From: a virus
Length of the DNA stretch: 45,024 bases
Strand: one strand, 5' to 3'
IMG/VR virus record: IMGVR_UViG_3300042691_024556
Coordinates: 1-45,024 of that record
Of this stretch, positions 34,573 to 41,778 are shown piece by piece. The position numbers were made by a program, and so were the translations under genes. The notes below the pieces were generated by a model that searched no databases, was not told the DNA's origin, and saw only the letters and a list, made by a program, of their open reading frames with translations. Each line of letters opens with the position of its first letter. Positions within the stretch are counted from its first letter, which is position 1.

Positions 34573-37393
34573 ATTAGAATATTTTCCTAAAGTCTATTAT
34601 ATCTCTCTTGAGGAGAGCATAGATAGGCAAAACTTATTAAATCAACAATTTTCTCAATATAATATCAGTTCAGTTTATCCAATTATATCTAAAAGGTTCT
34701 CTGAATGTGATGATAAAATTAGAGGAGAATTGTTAGAAACTCTAGACTCTGGTACTAGAGGAACTATAATTTCACATCTTAAAGCAATTAAAAAGTGGTA
34801 CGAAGAATGTGATGATGATTATGCATTCTTCTGTGAAGATGATGTAAGTTTTGAACTTGTAAAGTATTGGAATTTTACATGGAAAGAATTTATTGATAAT
34901 CTACCGGATGATGCAGAATGCGTTCATCTAGCAACTGTAAGACCTTTTTATGAAAATGTAAATCTAAGAGAGAAATCTCATGATGATTGGTCTGCTACTG
35001 CATATATCATTACTAGAGATTATGCTAAAAAAATAATTGATAGACATATTTTTGGTGATGTTTATGACGTAACAATTCCAGGCAATTTTATTCCGATGCC
35101 TGAGAATGTTCTATTTTTTGGTCATGGAAAGGTTTATAGCATTGAATTGTTTGTTGAGAATATTGATATTCCTACAACATTTAAAGAATTTGATGGTCAA
35201 AAGGGACACCACAACGAAAGTTATGACTTTGTAGTTAATTGGTGGAAAGAAAACGGTAATAAAGTTTCATTAAAAAAAATTATGGGAATCTTAGAAGATA
35301 ACAAAAAAACTGATATTGAAGAACTTTTAGTTGATTATTCTTTGGACACTGAAGATCCACAGAAAAACTTTTCTCTAGGTCTTTGGTATGAAAAAGAAGG
35401 TCAATCATCTCCAGCCTTATCTTATTTTCTTAGATGTGCTGAGAGAGCAGATGACGATACTTTAGCATACGAAGCATTAATACATGCTTCTAATTGTTAT
35501 GATAGGCAGGGAACAAGAGATCTAACTGCTAAAGGTATTTTGCAGCAGGCACTTTGCCTACTTCCAAATAGACCAGAGGCATATTACTTGCTGGGAAAAT
35601 TCTCAGAGAAAAAGGAGCAATGGCAAGATTGCTACATTTATACAAATATTGCTCTAACATTTGCAGACTTTAATATTGAACCACTTAAAAGCGATGTTGA
35701 ATATCCAGGAAAATATGGATTGATCCTACTAAAAGCAATTTCTGGTTGGTGGTGGGGAAAAAATAAAGAATCTGGTGAATTGTTTAAAGATCTACTAAAC
35801 AACTATGATATGAGAGAAGATCATAGAAATGTTGTTCTGTATAACCTAAAGAATTATTTTAGTGATTTTTTAGTTCCAACAAATTTTGATTGGGGTCCAA
35901 CAGATCCAGAATATGCTCAAATGTTCAGCAATGAAAATTTTGTTGAGAGAACTTATGAAAAGCACAAACAAGTAAAAGAAGGTAATATTGTTTTTGATGC
36001 TGGAGCAAATTGTGGGTCATTCACATATTCAATCTTAGATAAAAATCCTAAGCATGTTTATTGTATAGAACCTTCAAACATAATCATTGATTATTTGAAG
36101 AAGAACATTGGACATGGACCAGTTACCATCATCAACAAAGGAATTGGAGACAACGAAGAAGTATCAAAAGTAATTGGTGCTAGTGGAGAATATATTTACC
36201 AAAATGATGGAAATACTTATTCTACAACAACATTTAAAAAGATTGTAAGTGAGTATAATATTGATAGGATTGACTTTTTAAAATTTGATTGTGAAGGTGG
36301 AGAGTATTCAATTTTTACAAAAGAAAATTATGAATACATTCGCAACAAAGTTAAAAATTGTGCAGGTGAATGGCACATAAATGACCATCATAATGCTATA
36401 GAACGGTTTATAGAATTTCGTGACCTTTACCTAACAGATTGTTTAGATCTTCATGTTTATGAAAGAAGCGGTAAGGAAGTTACTGAACATATTTTTGATG
36501 ATAATTATCTCTATGGATTCAGAGAATATTGGAAAGACACTTATCTTGGACAGTTTATCATTTATTTTTCATTTGATAACCCTAAAGAAGAACTAGTAGA
36601 AATATTAGAAGACAATAAGATGGATATTGTTCTTCAGGGACAATATGATGATTATACTGATGAGATTATTTCCGATTACTTAAAACTTCCTTTTGTGAAT
36701 AACATTATTGTTTCATGCTGGGAAGATAACAAGGAGCAAAGACATTACAATGATAAGGTAATTTTTGTAAGAAGTAAATACCCTTCAACTCCAGGAACCT
36801 GCAATAAGAACTTGCAAATTGTTACCTCTTTATCTGGTATTAAACAGTGTAAGACAAAATTTGCAGCTAAAATGAGATCTGATCAAAAATATACTACTGA
36901 AAGTATGTTAAAGATGTATGATTTTTTCAAAGAAAATCATACAGATCAAAAACTTTTTGTTGGAGGAGTATTTCCGAACTTTGTTTTTCATCCCAAAGAT
37001 CACATTTTCTGGGGTAGAACAGAAGATTTAGTATATCTCTTTGATATTCCACTAGAATATAATAGTTTAATTGATAAAGTTAGAATTGGAAAGTATGAAC
37101 TTGCTTCATATGCAAACTTCCTAACCAGACCAGAAACTTATATTGGAGCTCATTACTGTACTAGATTTGATGATAGAATCAAAAGGATGCTAATTGAACC
37201 AGAAAAGTATCTCTATGATGGTGCTCCTCTGTGGAATGAAGCACATGAAATTAGTAGTTATGTTTTACCTTTAGCATTTAAATCTTTCCCACAAACAGGA
37301 ATTGATCTTGCTTGTCCTAAGAGAGATTTTTATACCTACCCATACGAATCCCAATATTTAAGTGGGGAAAGATGGGGTGAAAATGGGTACTAA
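34559..37393 (+). CDS. Four-part GT25 / TPR-like / FkbM methyltransferase / WavE-like protein (944 aa)
   Basis: ATG 34559 overlaps the end of the epimerase gene; a TTG at 34541 is an in-frame alternative. From ATG: residues about 5-240 are GT25-like (YYISLEESIDRQNLLNQQFS, TRGTIISHLKAIKKWY, FFCEDD ending at 95). Residues about 270-425 are helical and TPR-like (ALSYFLRCAERA, RPEAYYLLGKFSEKKEQWQD). Residues about 475-645 are an FkbM methyltransferase (VFDAGANCGSFTYS, FLKFDCEGGEYSIF). Residues about 685-935 resemble WavE-type LPS synthesis proteins (IVLQGQYDDYTDEIISDYL, AAKMRSDQKYT). It could build and methylate a glycan on one polypeptide. Last gene of the operon; a cassette with stem-loop follows. 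Confidence 0.8.
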   Translation: MIANKLEYFPKVYYISLEESIDRQNLLNQQFSQYNISSVYPIISKRFSECDDKIRGELLETLDSGTRGTIISHLKAIKKWYEECDDDYAFFCEDDVSFELVKYWNFTWKEFIDNLPDDAECVHLATVRPFYENVNLREKSHDDWSATAYIITRDYAKKIIDRHIFGDVYDVTIPGNFIPMPENVLFFGHGKVYSIELFVENIDIPTTFKEFDGQKGHHNESYDFVVNWWKENGNKVSLKKIMGILEDNKKTDIEELLVDYSLDTEDPQKNFSLGLWYEKEGQSSPALSYFLRCAERADDDTLAYEALIHASNCYDRQGTRDLTAKGILQQALCLLPNRPEAYYLLGKFSEKKEQWQDCYIYTNIALTFADFNIEPLKSDVEYPGKYGLILLKAISGWWWGKNKESGELFKDLLNNYDMREDHRNVVLYNLKNYFSDFLVPTNFDWGPTDPEYAQMFSNENFVERTYEKHKQVKEGNIVFDAGANCGSFTYSILDKNPKHVYCIEPSNIIIDYLKKNIGHGPVTIINKGIGDNEEVSKVIGASGEYIYQNDGNTYSTTTFKKIVSEYNIDRIDFLKFDCEGGEYSIFTKENYEYIRNKVKNCAGEWHINDHHNAIERFIEFRDLYLTDCLDLHVYERSGKEVTEHIFDDNYLYGFREYWKDTYLGQFIIYFSFDNPKEELVEILEDNKMDIVLQGQYDDYTDEIISDYLKLPFVNNIIVSCWEDNKEQRHYNDKVIFVRSKYPSTPGTCNKNLQIVTSLSGIKQCKTKFAAKMRSDQKYTTESMLKMYDFFKENHTDQKLFVGGVFPNFVFHPKDHIFWGRTEDLVYLFDIPLEYNSLIDKVRIGKYELASYANFLTRPETYIGAHYCTRFDDRIKRMLIEPEKYLYDGAPLWNEAHEISSYVLPLAFKSFPQTGIDLACPKRDFYTYPYESQYLSGERWGENGY

Positions 37394-37450
37394 GGACACT
37401 CTATAAACCGTCACAGCACCTTCAGGATCGCCTGGGAGGTGCTTTATAGT
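37394..37450 (+). promoter_or_regulatory. Stem-loop plus -10 cassette A (PeSL-like)
   Basis: It starts right after the stop with GGACAC, then AAACCGTCACA. The hairpin AGCACCT (37415-37421) / AGGTGCT (37437-37443) has an inner CAGG/CCTG stem. TATAGT (37445-37450) directly follows. The order stop, GGACAC, AACYGKCACA, hairpin, -10 is shared with the cassettes at 43325, 43756 and 44163. Confidence 0.6.
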
Positions 37451-37575
37451 AGATGGGTAGCACAGAGACCGATGCCCCTCTCAAACCTTGATAGACTGCT
37501 CTTCATAGGGTCTTTTATGATCCTTATGAACTGGGGTGTAAGACTTTGCAATGTCGTTTTTAACTCTGCATTCTA
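37451..37575. other. Non-coding leader before the SprT-like gene
   Basis: No ORF of convincing length, no tRNA-like fold, and no clear Shine-Dalgarno before the ATG at 37576. It may be the untranslated leader of the transcript starting after cassette A. I see nothing else in it. Confidence 0.4.
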
Positions 37576-38004
37576 ATGTACTGCATTGATATTACTGGTT
37601 ATGGAGCACGTAAGAGACGTGTAGAAGACGCTGTAGAGTGGTTCATTACCAAGCACCTACCCAGACACCATATCTACGTTGAAGTACTTCACAGAGGTCT
37701 TCGTAGAGAACAAGCATATGGTTATTGCTCAGTCTCTGGAGACATTTATCGTCCTCGTGAGTTTTTGATTGAGATTGATCCAAAACTTGATCTTGAACTT
37801 TATACGAAGACATTATTCCACGAACTTGTGCATTTACATCAGTGGGTAAAAGGTCTTCTCAAAGAACGTAGAGGAAAAATGTACTACAAGGACATCAAGT
37901 GTGAGGACCTGGATTACTGGGAACAACCTCATGAAGTAGAGGCACACAGTCTCGAAGAATACTATTACCTTAAGTTTCTTGAGGAGACTGGACAGACTAC
38001 TTGA
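37576..38004 (+). CDS. SprT-like zinc metalloprotease domain protein
   Basis: A 142-residue protein. TLFHELVHLHQWVKG (79-93) contains the zinc-binding and catalytic HExxH (H82-E-L-V-H86), and the downstream WEQPHEVEAH (115-124) likely provides the third ligand or glutamate, as in small SprT/IrrE-type domains. REFLIEIDPKLD precedes it, as in other phage SprT-like proteins. Members bind or cleave DNA-associated proteins; small versions are common in T4-type cyanophages with unknown substrate. It is transcribed from cassette A after a leader of about 120 nt; no strong ribosome binding site is visible. Confidence 0.8.
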   Translation: MYCIDITGYGARKRRVEDAVEWFITKHLPRHHIYVEVLHRGLRREQAYGYCSVSGDIYRPREFLIEIDPKLDLELYTKTLFHELVHLHQWVKGLLKERRGKMYYKDIKCEDLDYWEQPHEVEAHSLEEYYYLKFLEETGQTT

Positions 38005-38100
38005 CGGACCTATGAAATACCTGTACAATTACCTTTGTCGAGGTTGATAAGGACTCATTAAGTTAACTTTTAAGACCTTTAAAACACTTTCAAAAATCTT

Positions 38101-38298
38101 ATGAAAACCGAATTTATTTGTGTATCTCCCAAAACATCTGAAGCAAAAGATGTTTTTCTACACGATATGAAACTTCTTCATTCTTGCAAAGTACGAGAAC
38201 GTAAGAATGGACTGGTAAAACTTGAAAGCATCTCAGGACGATTTATGTTCTGGATGAATGAAGTTCAAGAAGATAAAAATTGGAAAGTTATTAAATAG
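38101..38298 (+). CDS. Small hypothetical phage protein
   Basis: A 65-residue basic protein (MKTEFICVSPKTSEAKDVFL ... GLVKLESISGRFMFWMNE). It looks like a compact alpha/beta fold with no known motif. It lies 96 nt after the SprT-like gene; that gap contains no hairpin or clear promoter. No family recognised. Confidence 0.55.
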   Translation: MKTEFICVSPKTSEAKDVFLHDMKLLHSCKVRERKNGLVKLESISGRFMFWMNEVQEDKNWKVIK

Positions 38299-38318
38299 TA
38301 ATAGATTAAGGAGAAGTT

Positions 38319-38486
38319 ATGGTTGTATTACTTGCAACAACTATAACCTGTACTCAAGCATTAAGTCTTCTGCAGCGTATTAGTAAAGTTGTTGGATTGA
38401 CTGAACTACAAAGAACGGAAATCATCACAGAAATTCGTAAAACAATACCTTTTTGTCCTGTTACTATTAATAAAGATGCAAAATGA
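38319..38486 (+). CDS. Small hypothetical protein (55 aa)
   Basis: ATG 38319 to TGA 38484-38486, with a strong AAGGAG 5 nt upstream (38308-38313). The product MVVLLATTITCTQALSLLQR ... LTELQRTEIITEIRKTIPFC has a hydrophobic N-terminus that could be a short membrane or signal-like segment, then an amphipathic helix. It overlaps the following small gene by 11 nt. Supported by ribosome binding site and spacing; function unknown. Confidence 0.6.
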   Translation: MVVLLATTITCTQALSLLQRISKVVGLTELQRTEIITEIRKTIPFCPVTINKDAK

Positions 38487-38649
38487 AACCCCAGAAGATA
38501 AATGGAACCGAGGACTGACCTTATTTGAGGAAAGTGTTTTAAAGCCAGATCCAGAACTCAGAAATTGTGCTCACAATCAACTGTGTTTTAATGAGTTGAT
38601 GTATATTCGCGAGAATATATTAGAATATCTTAAGACACTTAGAAAATGA
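38476..38649 (+). CDS. Small hypothetical protein (57 aa)
   Basis: ATG 38476 to TGA 38647-38649. The product begins MQNETPEDKWNRGLTLFEES and ends RENILEYLKTLRK; acidic, probably helical. It overlaps the previous gene at its start and the next gene at its stop (ATGA at 38646-38649), a chain typical of this region. An alternative ATG at 38483 is out of this frame. No family recognised. Confidence 0.55.
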   Translation: MQNETPEDKWNRGLTLFEESVLKPDPELRNCAHNQLCFNELMYIRENILEYLKTLRK

Positions 38650-38888
38650 ATTCAATATACATCTATTTCATTATATTTGCTTGTATTGCATACTTGATTG
38701 TTACTGATGAAAGTGTTGCAGCAGCAGTTGTTTTACTTTCACATTTGATTAAATTTCAATATGAGAAAACAAAATGGATGATATTGCACGACCCACGAAA
38801 TCCAATCGTAAAATACTTAATGTATAGAAAATCATTGAAGATTGCAGAAGAATTAATGAAAGAGTTTGAGAATAAAAAATCTAAATAA
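38646..38888 (+). CDS. Small membrane-anchored hypothetical protein
   Basis: An 80-residue protein. Residues about 4-20 (IYIYFIIFACIAYLIVT) form one transmembrane helix, perhaps extended by AAAVVLLSHLI, and the rest is basic and helical (YRKSLKIAEELMKEFENKKSK) and probably cytoplasmic. Start overlaps the previous stop. It could be an inner-membrane accessory protein; no holin or lysis signature is clear. Confidence 0.6.
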   Translation: MNSIYIYFIIFACIAYLIVTDESVAAAVVLLSHLIKFQYEKTKWMILHDPRNPIVKYLMYRKSLKIAEELMKEFENKKSK

Positions 38889-38908
38889 CCCTATATCTGG
38901 ACGATACG

Positions 38909-39229
38909 ATGCTTTCTACTGCTTATCGGTTAAAGTTAGAAGAAATTTGTAACAAGATTGCATTACACGAAGAAGTTAGTTTAGGGGAAATGATATGGTG
39001 TGAAAAACTAGCAAAAGCAAATCAATCTGCTGCTAAAATACTTCGACAGGCAAGGCGTAGAGCAGAAAATCCTGATATGCAAGAAGGGGACCTTGATGAT
39101 TTCCTTAATCAACTTGATATTGGTGGATTGGGACACGAAAGATTTGGTAAATCTGGATTTGATAGCATTGATGAGATTGTAGATTTCTTTACAGAAGATA
39201 AACCTGATGATTGGCGGCAACGTGATTAA
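38909..39229 (+). CDS. Conserved hypothetical phage protein
   Basis: A 106-residue helical protein: MLSTAYRLKLEEICNKIALH ... LGEMIWCEKLAKANQSAAKI, then LRQARRRAENP and an acidic tail ending DDWRQRD. The N-terminal two-thirds is a pattern I recognise as widespread in T4-type cyanophages without a known role. Its start has only a weak site. It is followed by about 110 nt of non-coding DNA before the next likely ATG. Confidence 0.65.
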   Translation: MLSTAYRLKLEEICNKIALHEEVSLGEMIWCEKLAKANQSAAKILRQARRRAENPDMQEGDLDDFLNQLDIGGLGHERFGKSGFDSIDEIVDFFTEDKPDDWRQRD

Positions 39230-39339
39230 GATATATTAAGAAATCCACACAAATAAACTGAATATGCTAATATAGTAATGTGAGAACACTACAGCATAGA
39301 ATTCTTTATTATAACGTTACTTGTGCGTGGAGGTTCATT

Positions 39340-39525
39340 ATGCACAATTTAATTCCTTTTAATCAACTTGCAGCCTGGAACGATAACGCCAAACATCTTG
39401 GAGAAACACTTGATGAGTTTAATGAACAAGGAAATATTATTAACGACTATTATCAATGTCTAATTGAATGTGATGGTAATCAACAGATATGTAAAAGAAT
39501 TTGTAAAAAAATATTAAGTACCTAG
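39340..39525 (+). CDS. Small hypothetical protein (61 aa)
   Basis: ATG 39340 is preferred because TGGAGG (39328-39333) lies 6 nt upstream; an upstream in-frame GTG at 39280 would add 20 residues without such a site. The product MHNLIPFNQLAAWNDNAKHL ... CLIECDGNQQICKRICKKIL has four Cys in its last 25 residues, possibly a small metal-binding knot. A TATAGT at about 39269-39274 could be the -10 of its own promoter. Function unknown. Confidence 0.6.
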   Translation: MHNLIPFNQLAAWNDNAKHLGETLDEFNEQGNIINDYYQCLIECDGNQQICKRICKKILST

Positions 39526-39534
39526 ACCAGTTTA

Positions 39535-39581
39535 TAAACTGTCCACAGACCCTTGACTTTCGCAGTCAAGGGTCTTATAGT
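39535..39581 (+). promoter_or_regulatory. Stem-loop plus promoter cassette B (PeSL-like)
   Basis: A 12-bp perfect stem (39547-39558 with 39564-39575) and a TTCGC loop are preceded by AAACTGTCCACA and followed at once by TATAGT (39576-39581). TTGACT inside the left arm (39553-39558) is 17 nt from TATAGT, so the hairpin arm doubles as a -35 box. Confidence 0.7.
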
Positions 39582-39603
39582 ATGAGTATACAAAACCAAA
39601 CCG

Positions 39604-40218
39604 ATGACCTACAAAGCAACTCTTAAAGTTCAGTTTGATACTGAGTTCGTCAATCAATCCTCTTATGGTGTGTATGATGATGAAACTCTTCCCGAAGAGC
39701 ATTATACCTTTGAGGTTCCTGCTCACGATCTGAATACCATTCAACTGTTCCGTTTCTTTGGAACTGTTGCCCGCACGATGGGACATAATGATGTGGGCAT
39801 TATGAAAGGTGCTGCATCTCTTGCATTCAATGATATGCGTAATGAAGAGGATATGAAAAGGGTTGCTGATGAGTTTGACCTGAAAATGGCAGAAGATTAT
39901 GCAAAAGAACTTCGTAAGATGCAGGATGAGATTTATGACCTGAAAGCAAAACTTTCCCGTCTTGAGCAACCTGATAATCCTCAATATACTGATGAGGAAA
40001 TGGATGCTCTCTGTTCTTCTGCTGAAAAAGCAGAACTTCGTAAGAAACTTGTAGATGCAGATGTAGTTTGTTTTGATTGTGGAAAAAAGTATGGTGAATA
40101 TCACGATGGAGTATCGTCAGTATATGAGGGAAAATGTAATGTCTGTGGTGAGATCAAAAGCATTACTGAAACAAGAGATTTTAAGTGGTTGCAAAAGGGA
40201 ATTAAAGAACTATCCTAA
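39604..40218 (+). CDS. Coiled-coil and zinc-ribbon phage protein
   Basis: A 204-residue protein. The N-terminal beta-rich segment (TYKATLKVQFDTEFVNQSSY) is followed by a helical region with a coiled coil (about 85-122: DFDLK-type heptads and KELRKMQDEIYDLKAKLSRL). The C-terminal zinc ribbon has Cys156 and 159 (CFDC) and Cys178 and 181 (CNVC), ending in ITETRDFKWLQKG. I recognise it as a recurrent cyanomyovirus gene without a known function; a nucleic-acid-binding or transcription-related role is possible from the ribbon. It is driven by cassette B. Confidence 0.68.
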   Translation: MTYKATLKVQFDTEFVNQSSYGVYDDETLPEEHYTFEVPAHDLNTIQLFRFFGTVARTMGHNDVGIMKGAASLAFNDMRNEEDMKRVADEFDLKMAEDYAKELRKMQDEIYDLKAKLSRLEQPDNPQYTDEEMDALCSSAEKAELRKKLVDADVVCFDCGKKYGEYHDGVSSVYEGKCNVCGEIKSITETRDFKWLQKGIKELS

Positions 40219-40260
40219 ATAAAAATGTCTGTTGGTACTGCAATTCTCTACGGACAGATT

Positions 40261-40281
40261 AGGTGCTTTCGGGCACCTTTT
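40261..40281 (+). terminator. Factor-independent terminator
   Basis: AGGTGC (40261-40266) pairs with GCACCT (40273-40278) around TTTCGG, with four T following. It ends the zinc-ribbon unit before the endonuclease gene. Confidence 0.75.
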
Positions 40282-40285
40282 CTAT

Positions 40286-40293
40286 TATAAATA
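40286..40293 (+). promoter_or_regulatory. T4-type late promoter TATAAATA
   Basis: An exact octamer 25 nt before the endonuclease ATG, inside the long inverted repeat. Confidence 0.65.
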
Positions 40294-40318
40294 GTAATGC
40301 AGTACCAATAGAATAGAA

Positions 40319-41101
40319 ATGAACTATCTAAAAGTTTATTGTAACCTCATTAGGAAAGCAGAGAACAGAACTCCTCCTGATGGATATACAGAAAAGCATC
40401 ATACCTTTCCAAAAAGTATCTTTGGTAAGAATAATAGAATTGTTACTCTCACATCAAGGGAACATTACATTGCACATTGTTTGTTGGAAAGAATTTATAT
40501 TAAAAGATATGGAGTTGATGATGTAAAATCTCAAAAGATGTTATTTGCACATCTTGCTATGAAATCTTATAAAAGATACTTCAATTCAAGATTATATGAA
40601 AGTTGTAGAATAAAATATTCAAACTCAATAAAAGGATCTAATCATTGGTATTATGGTAAATCTCTTACCGAAGACCATAAAGAAAAAATTGCAGTTAAAG
40701 TTAGAGGAAAAAACAACCCAAGATATGGAAAACCTGGATGTGTTGGTGAAAAAAATGGAATGTATAATAGTAAAAGATTTGGTGAATTAAATTCAATGTA
40801 TGGAAAAAAACAAAGTGAAGAAACTAAAAAACTCATAGGTGAAAAAGCAAAACAAAGATATAAAAGTGGTTTTATATCTCCAACTCTTGGTAGAAAAATG
40901 AGTGAAGAACAAGTTCTTTCTATGAGTAAAGAATTTTGTGTGGTTAGTCCTGATGGGGAAATTATAAAAGGAATAAATCAAAGTGAATTTTGTAGAAAAA
41001 ATAATTTAGATCAAGGTGGATTTAATAGAATGTTAAATGGAAAATATAAACATTATAAAGGATGGACACTTTACAAACCGCACACACCACTACCACAATA
41101 G
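40319..41101 (+). CDS. HNH homing endonuclease
   Basis: A 260-residue protein. EKHHTFPKSIFGKNNRIVTL (25-44) with TSREHYIAHCLLERIY is the classic phage HNH site (K-H-H-x-x-P-K-S ... N-x-x-x-L ... E-H-x-x-x-H). The middle is built of NUMOD3-like DNA-binding repeats (GKSLTEDHKEKIAVKVRGKN, YGKKQSEETKKLIGEKAKQR, GRKMSEEQVLSM). The C-terminal VSPDGEIIKGINQSEFCRKN ... GGFNRMLNGKYKHYKGWTL is an IENR1-like tail. It makes a site-specific cut to spread itself into related phages. It lies between small genes and appears visibly richer in A than its neighbours, as expected of a mobile gene. Regulation by the inverted repeat upstream is likely. Confidence 0.88.
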   Translation: MNYLKVYCNLIRKAENRTPPDGYTEKHHTFPKSIFGKNNRIVTLTSREHYIAHCLLERIYIKRYGVDDVKSQKMLFAHLAMKSYKRYFNSRLYESCRIKYSNSIKGSNHWYYGKSLTEDHKEKIAVKVRGKNNPRYGKPGCVGEKNGMYNSKRFGELNSMYGKKQSEETKKLIGEKAKQRYKSGFISPTLGRKMSEEQVLSMSKEFCVVSPDGEIIKGINQSEFCRKNNLDQGGFNRMLNGKYKHYKGWTLYKPHTPLPQ

Positions 41102-41119
41102 GTAATTTTGTGGTATGAT
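41091..41119 (+). promoter_or_regulatory. Stem-loop plus -10 cassette (PeSL-like), overlapping the endonuclease 3' end
   Basis: An 8-bp perfect stem TACCACAA (41091-41098) / TTGTGGTA (41108-41115) overlaps TATGAT (41114-41119). It lacks the GGACAC / AACYGKCACA head seen in other copies, so it may be a reduced form. It heads the small-gene operon at 41142-42889. Confidence 0.45.
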
Positions 41120-41141
41120 ACTTTCATAAGTAATCAAAAAA

Positions 41142-41312
41142 ATGAAACCAAAAATCCGTCCTATTCTTGAAATGTGTATTGATGAAGGTACTAGGATTGG
41201 ATATAGGAGAGCACATAAGCATACAGAAGAACCTGATGAAGGTTGGGTGATTGAAACCATCAACAATGAAATTATGAATGTGATTGATCTTTATTTTGAG
41301 TTTGAAGAATGA
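41142..41312 (+). CDS. Small hypothetical protein (56 aa)
   Basis: ATG 41142 to TGA 41310-41312. The product begins MKPKIRPILEMCIDEGTRIG and continues YRRAHKHTEEPDEGWVIETI; the small size and the ending NVIDLYFEFEE are of the kind seen in cyanophage small genes. First gene of a chain in which each stop overlaps the next ATG (ATGA at 41309-41312). Function unknown. Confidence 0.62.
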   Translation: MKPKIRPILEMCIDEGTRIGYRRAHKHTEEPDEGWVIETINNEIMNVIDLYFEFEE

Positions 41313-41503
41313 CTGAACGTTCGCAAGAATTTATGAATGCAGTATGGGAGCACCGAAATAATGGTGCTGATACTGAAGAGAAGTTAGTTGCTGCAATTCT
41401 GTTTATTGCTGCGGAGAATATTAGGTCGTATAATGCACAGAATGACTTGATTGTCCTTGATAAAAATGACCTATTACAACTTGTGGAGGAACTAAACCAA
41501 TGA
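41309..41503 (+). CDS. Small hypothetical protein (64 aa)
   Basis: A helical, acidic product (MTERSQEFMNAVWEHRNNGA ... KLVAAILFIAAENIRSYNAQ ... LLQLVEELNQ). ATGA overlaps on both ends tie it to its neighbours. No membrane segment is certain, though LVAAILFIAA is hydrophobic. Function unknown. Confidence 0.62.
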   Translation: MTERSQEFMNAVWEHRNNGADTEEKLVAAILFIAAENIRSYNAQNDLIVLDKNDLLQLVEELNQ

Positions 41504-41778
41504 AAATCGCAAAATGGGGTGTAAGAGACGACTACGGTAAAGAGTTTTATTTTACTCTTCTTACCACAAAACACTATTCACTTCTTCAAGTTGCATTTGA
41601 CTTTGGTGAGTATGGTAAGTGGATTGAGTTTCCTTATCTACAAATCTCTATGGGTTATGGTAGATTGTTCTCATTTCTCTTCTCTGTAGGTAAGGTAGGT
41701 TTGAGTTTTGATATTGCTGGAAGGAATTGGAGAGATGAATTGTTTTATACTCAACCTAAAGAAATGAAAAATGACTGA
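41500..41778 (+). CDS. Hypothetical protein (92 aa)
   Basis: An aromatic-rich beta-type product (KIAKWGVRDDYGKEFYFTLL ... YLQISMGYGRLFSFLFSVGK ... GLSFDIAGRNWRDELFYTQP). Overlaps its upstream neighbour by ATGA and the downstream gene by 8 nt. No recognised family. Confidence 0.6.
   Translation: MKIAKWGVRDDYGKEFYFTLLTTKHYSLLQVAFDFGEYGKWIEFPYLQISMGYGRLFSFLFSVGKVGLSFDIAGRNWRDELFYTQPKEMKND

Larger units (their letters stand above)
40232..40308 (+). promoter_or_regulatory. Long inverted repeat enclosing a terminator and late promoter
   Basis: TTGGTACTGCA (40232-40242) is the exact reverse complement of TGCAGTACCAA (40298-40308). Between the arms lie a terminator hairpin and TATAAATA. Read-through RNA would fold the region just upstream of the endonuclease start; a late transcript starting near 40300 would lack the left arm. 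Confidence 0.55.

Noticed and set aside
37451-37575. A tRNA or small structured RNA
   Set aside because: No cloverleaf, T-loop consensus or extended stem could be drawn by eye; left as an unassigned leader.
39280-39339. N-terminal extension of the 61-residue gene from GTG 39280
   Set aside because: The ATG at 39340 has TGGAGG at ideal spacing; the GTG has none.
39532-40104. Minus-strand 190-residue ORF
   Set aside because: Shadow of the zinc-ribbon gene, which has a promoter cassette, four ordered Cys ligands and coiled-coil heptads on the plus strand.
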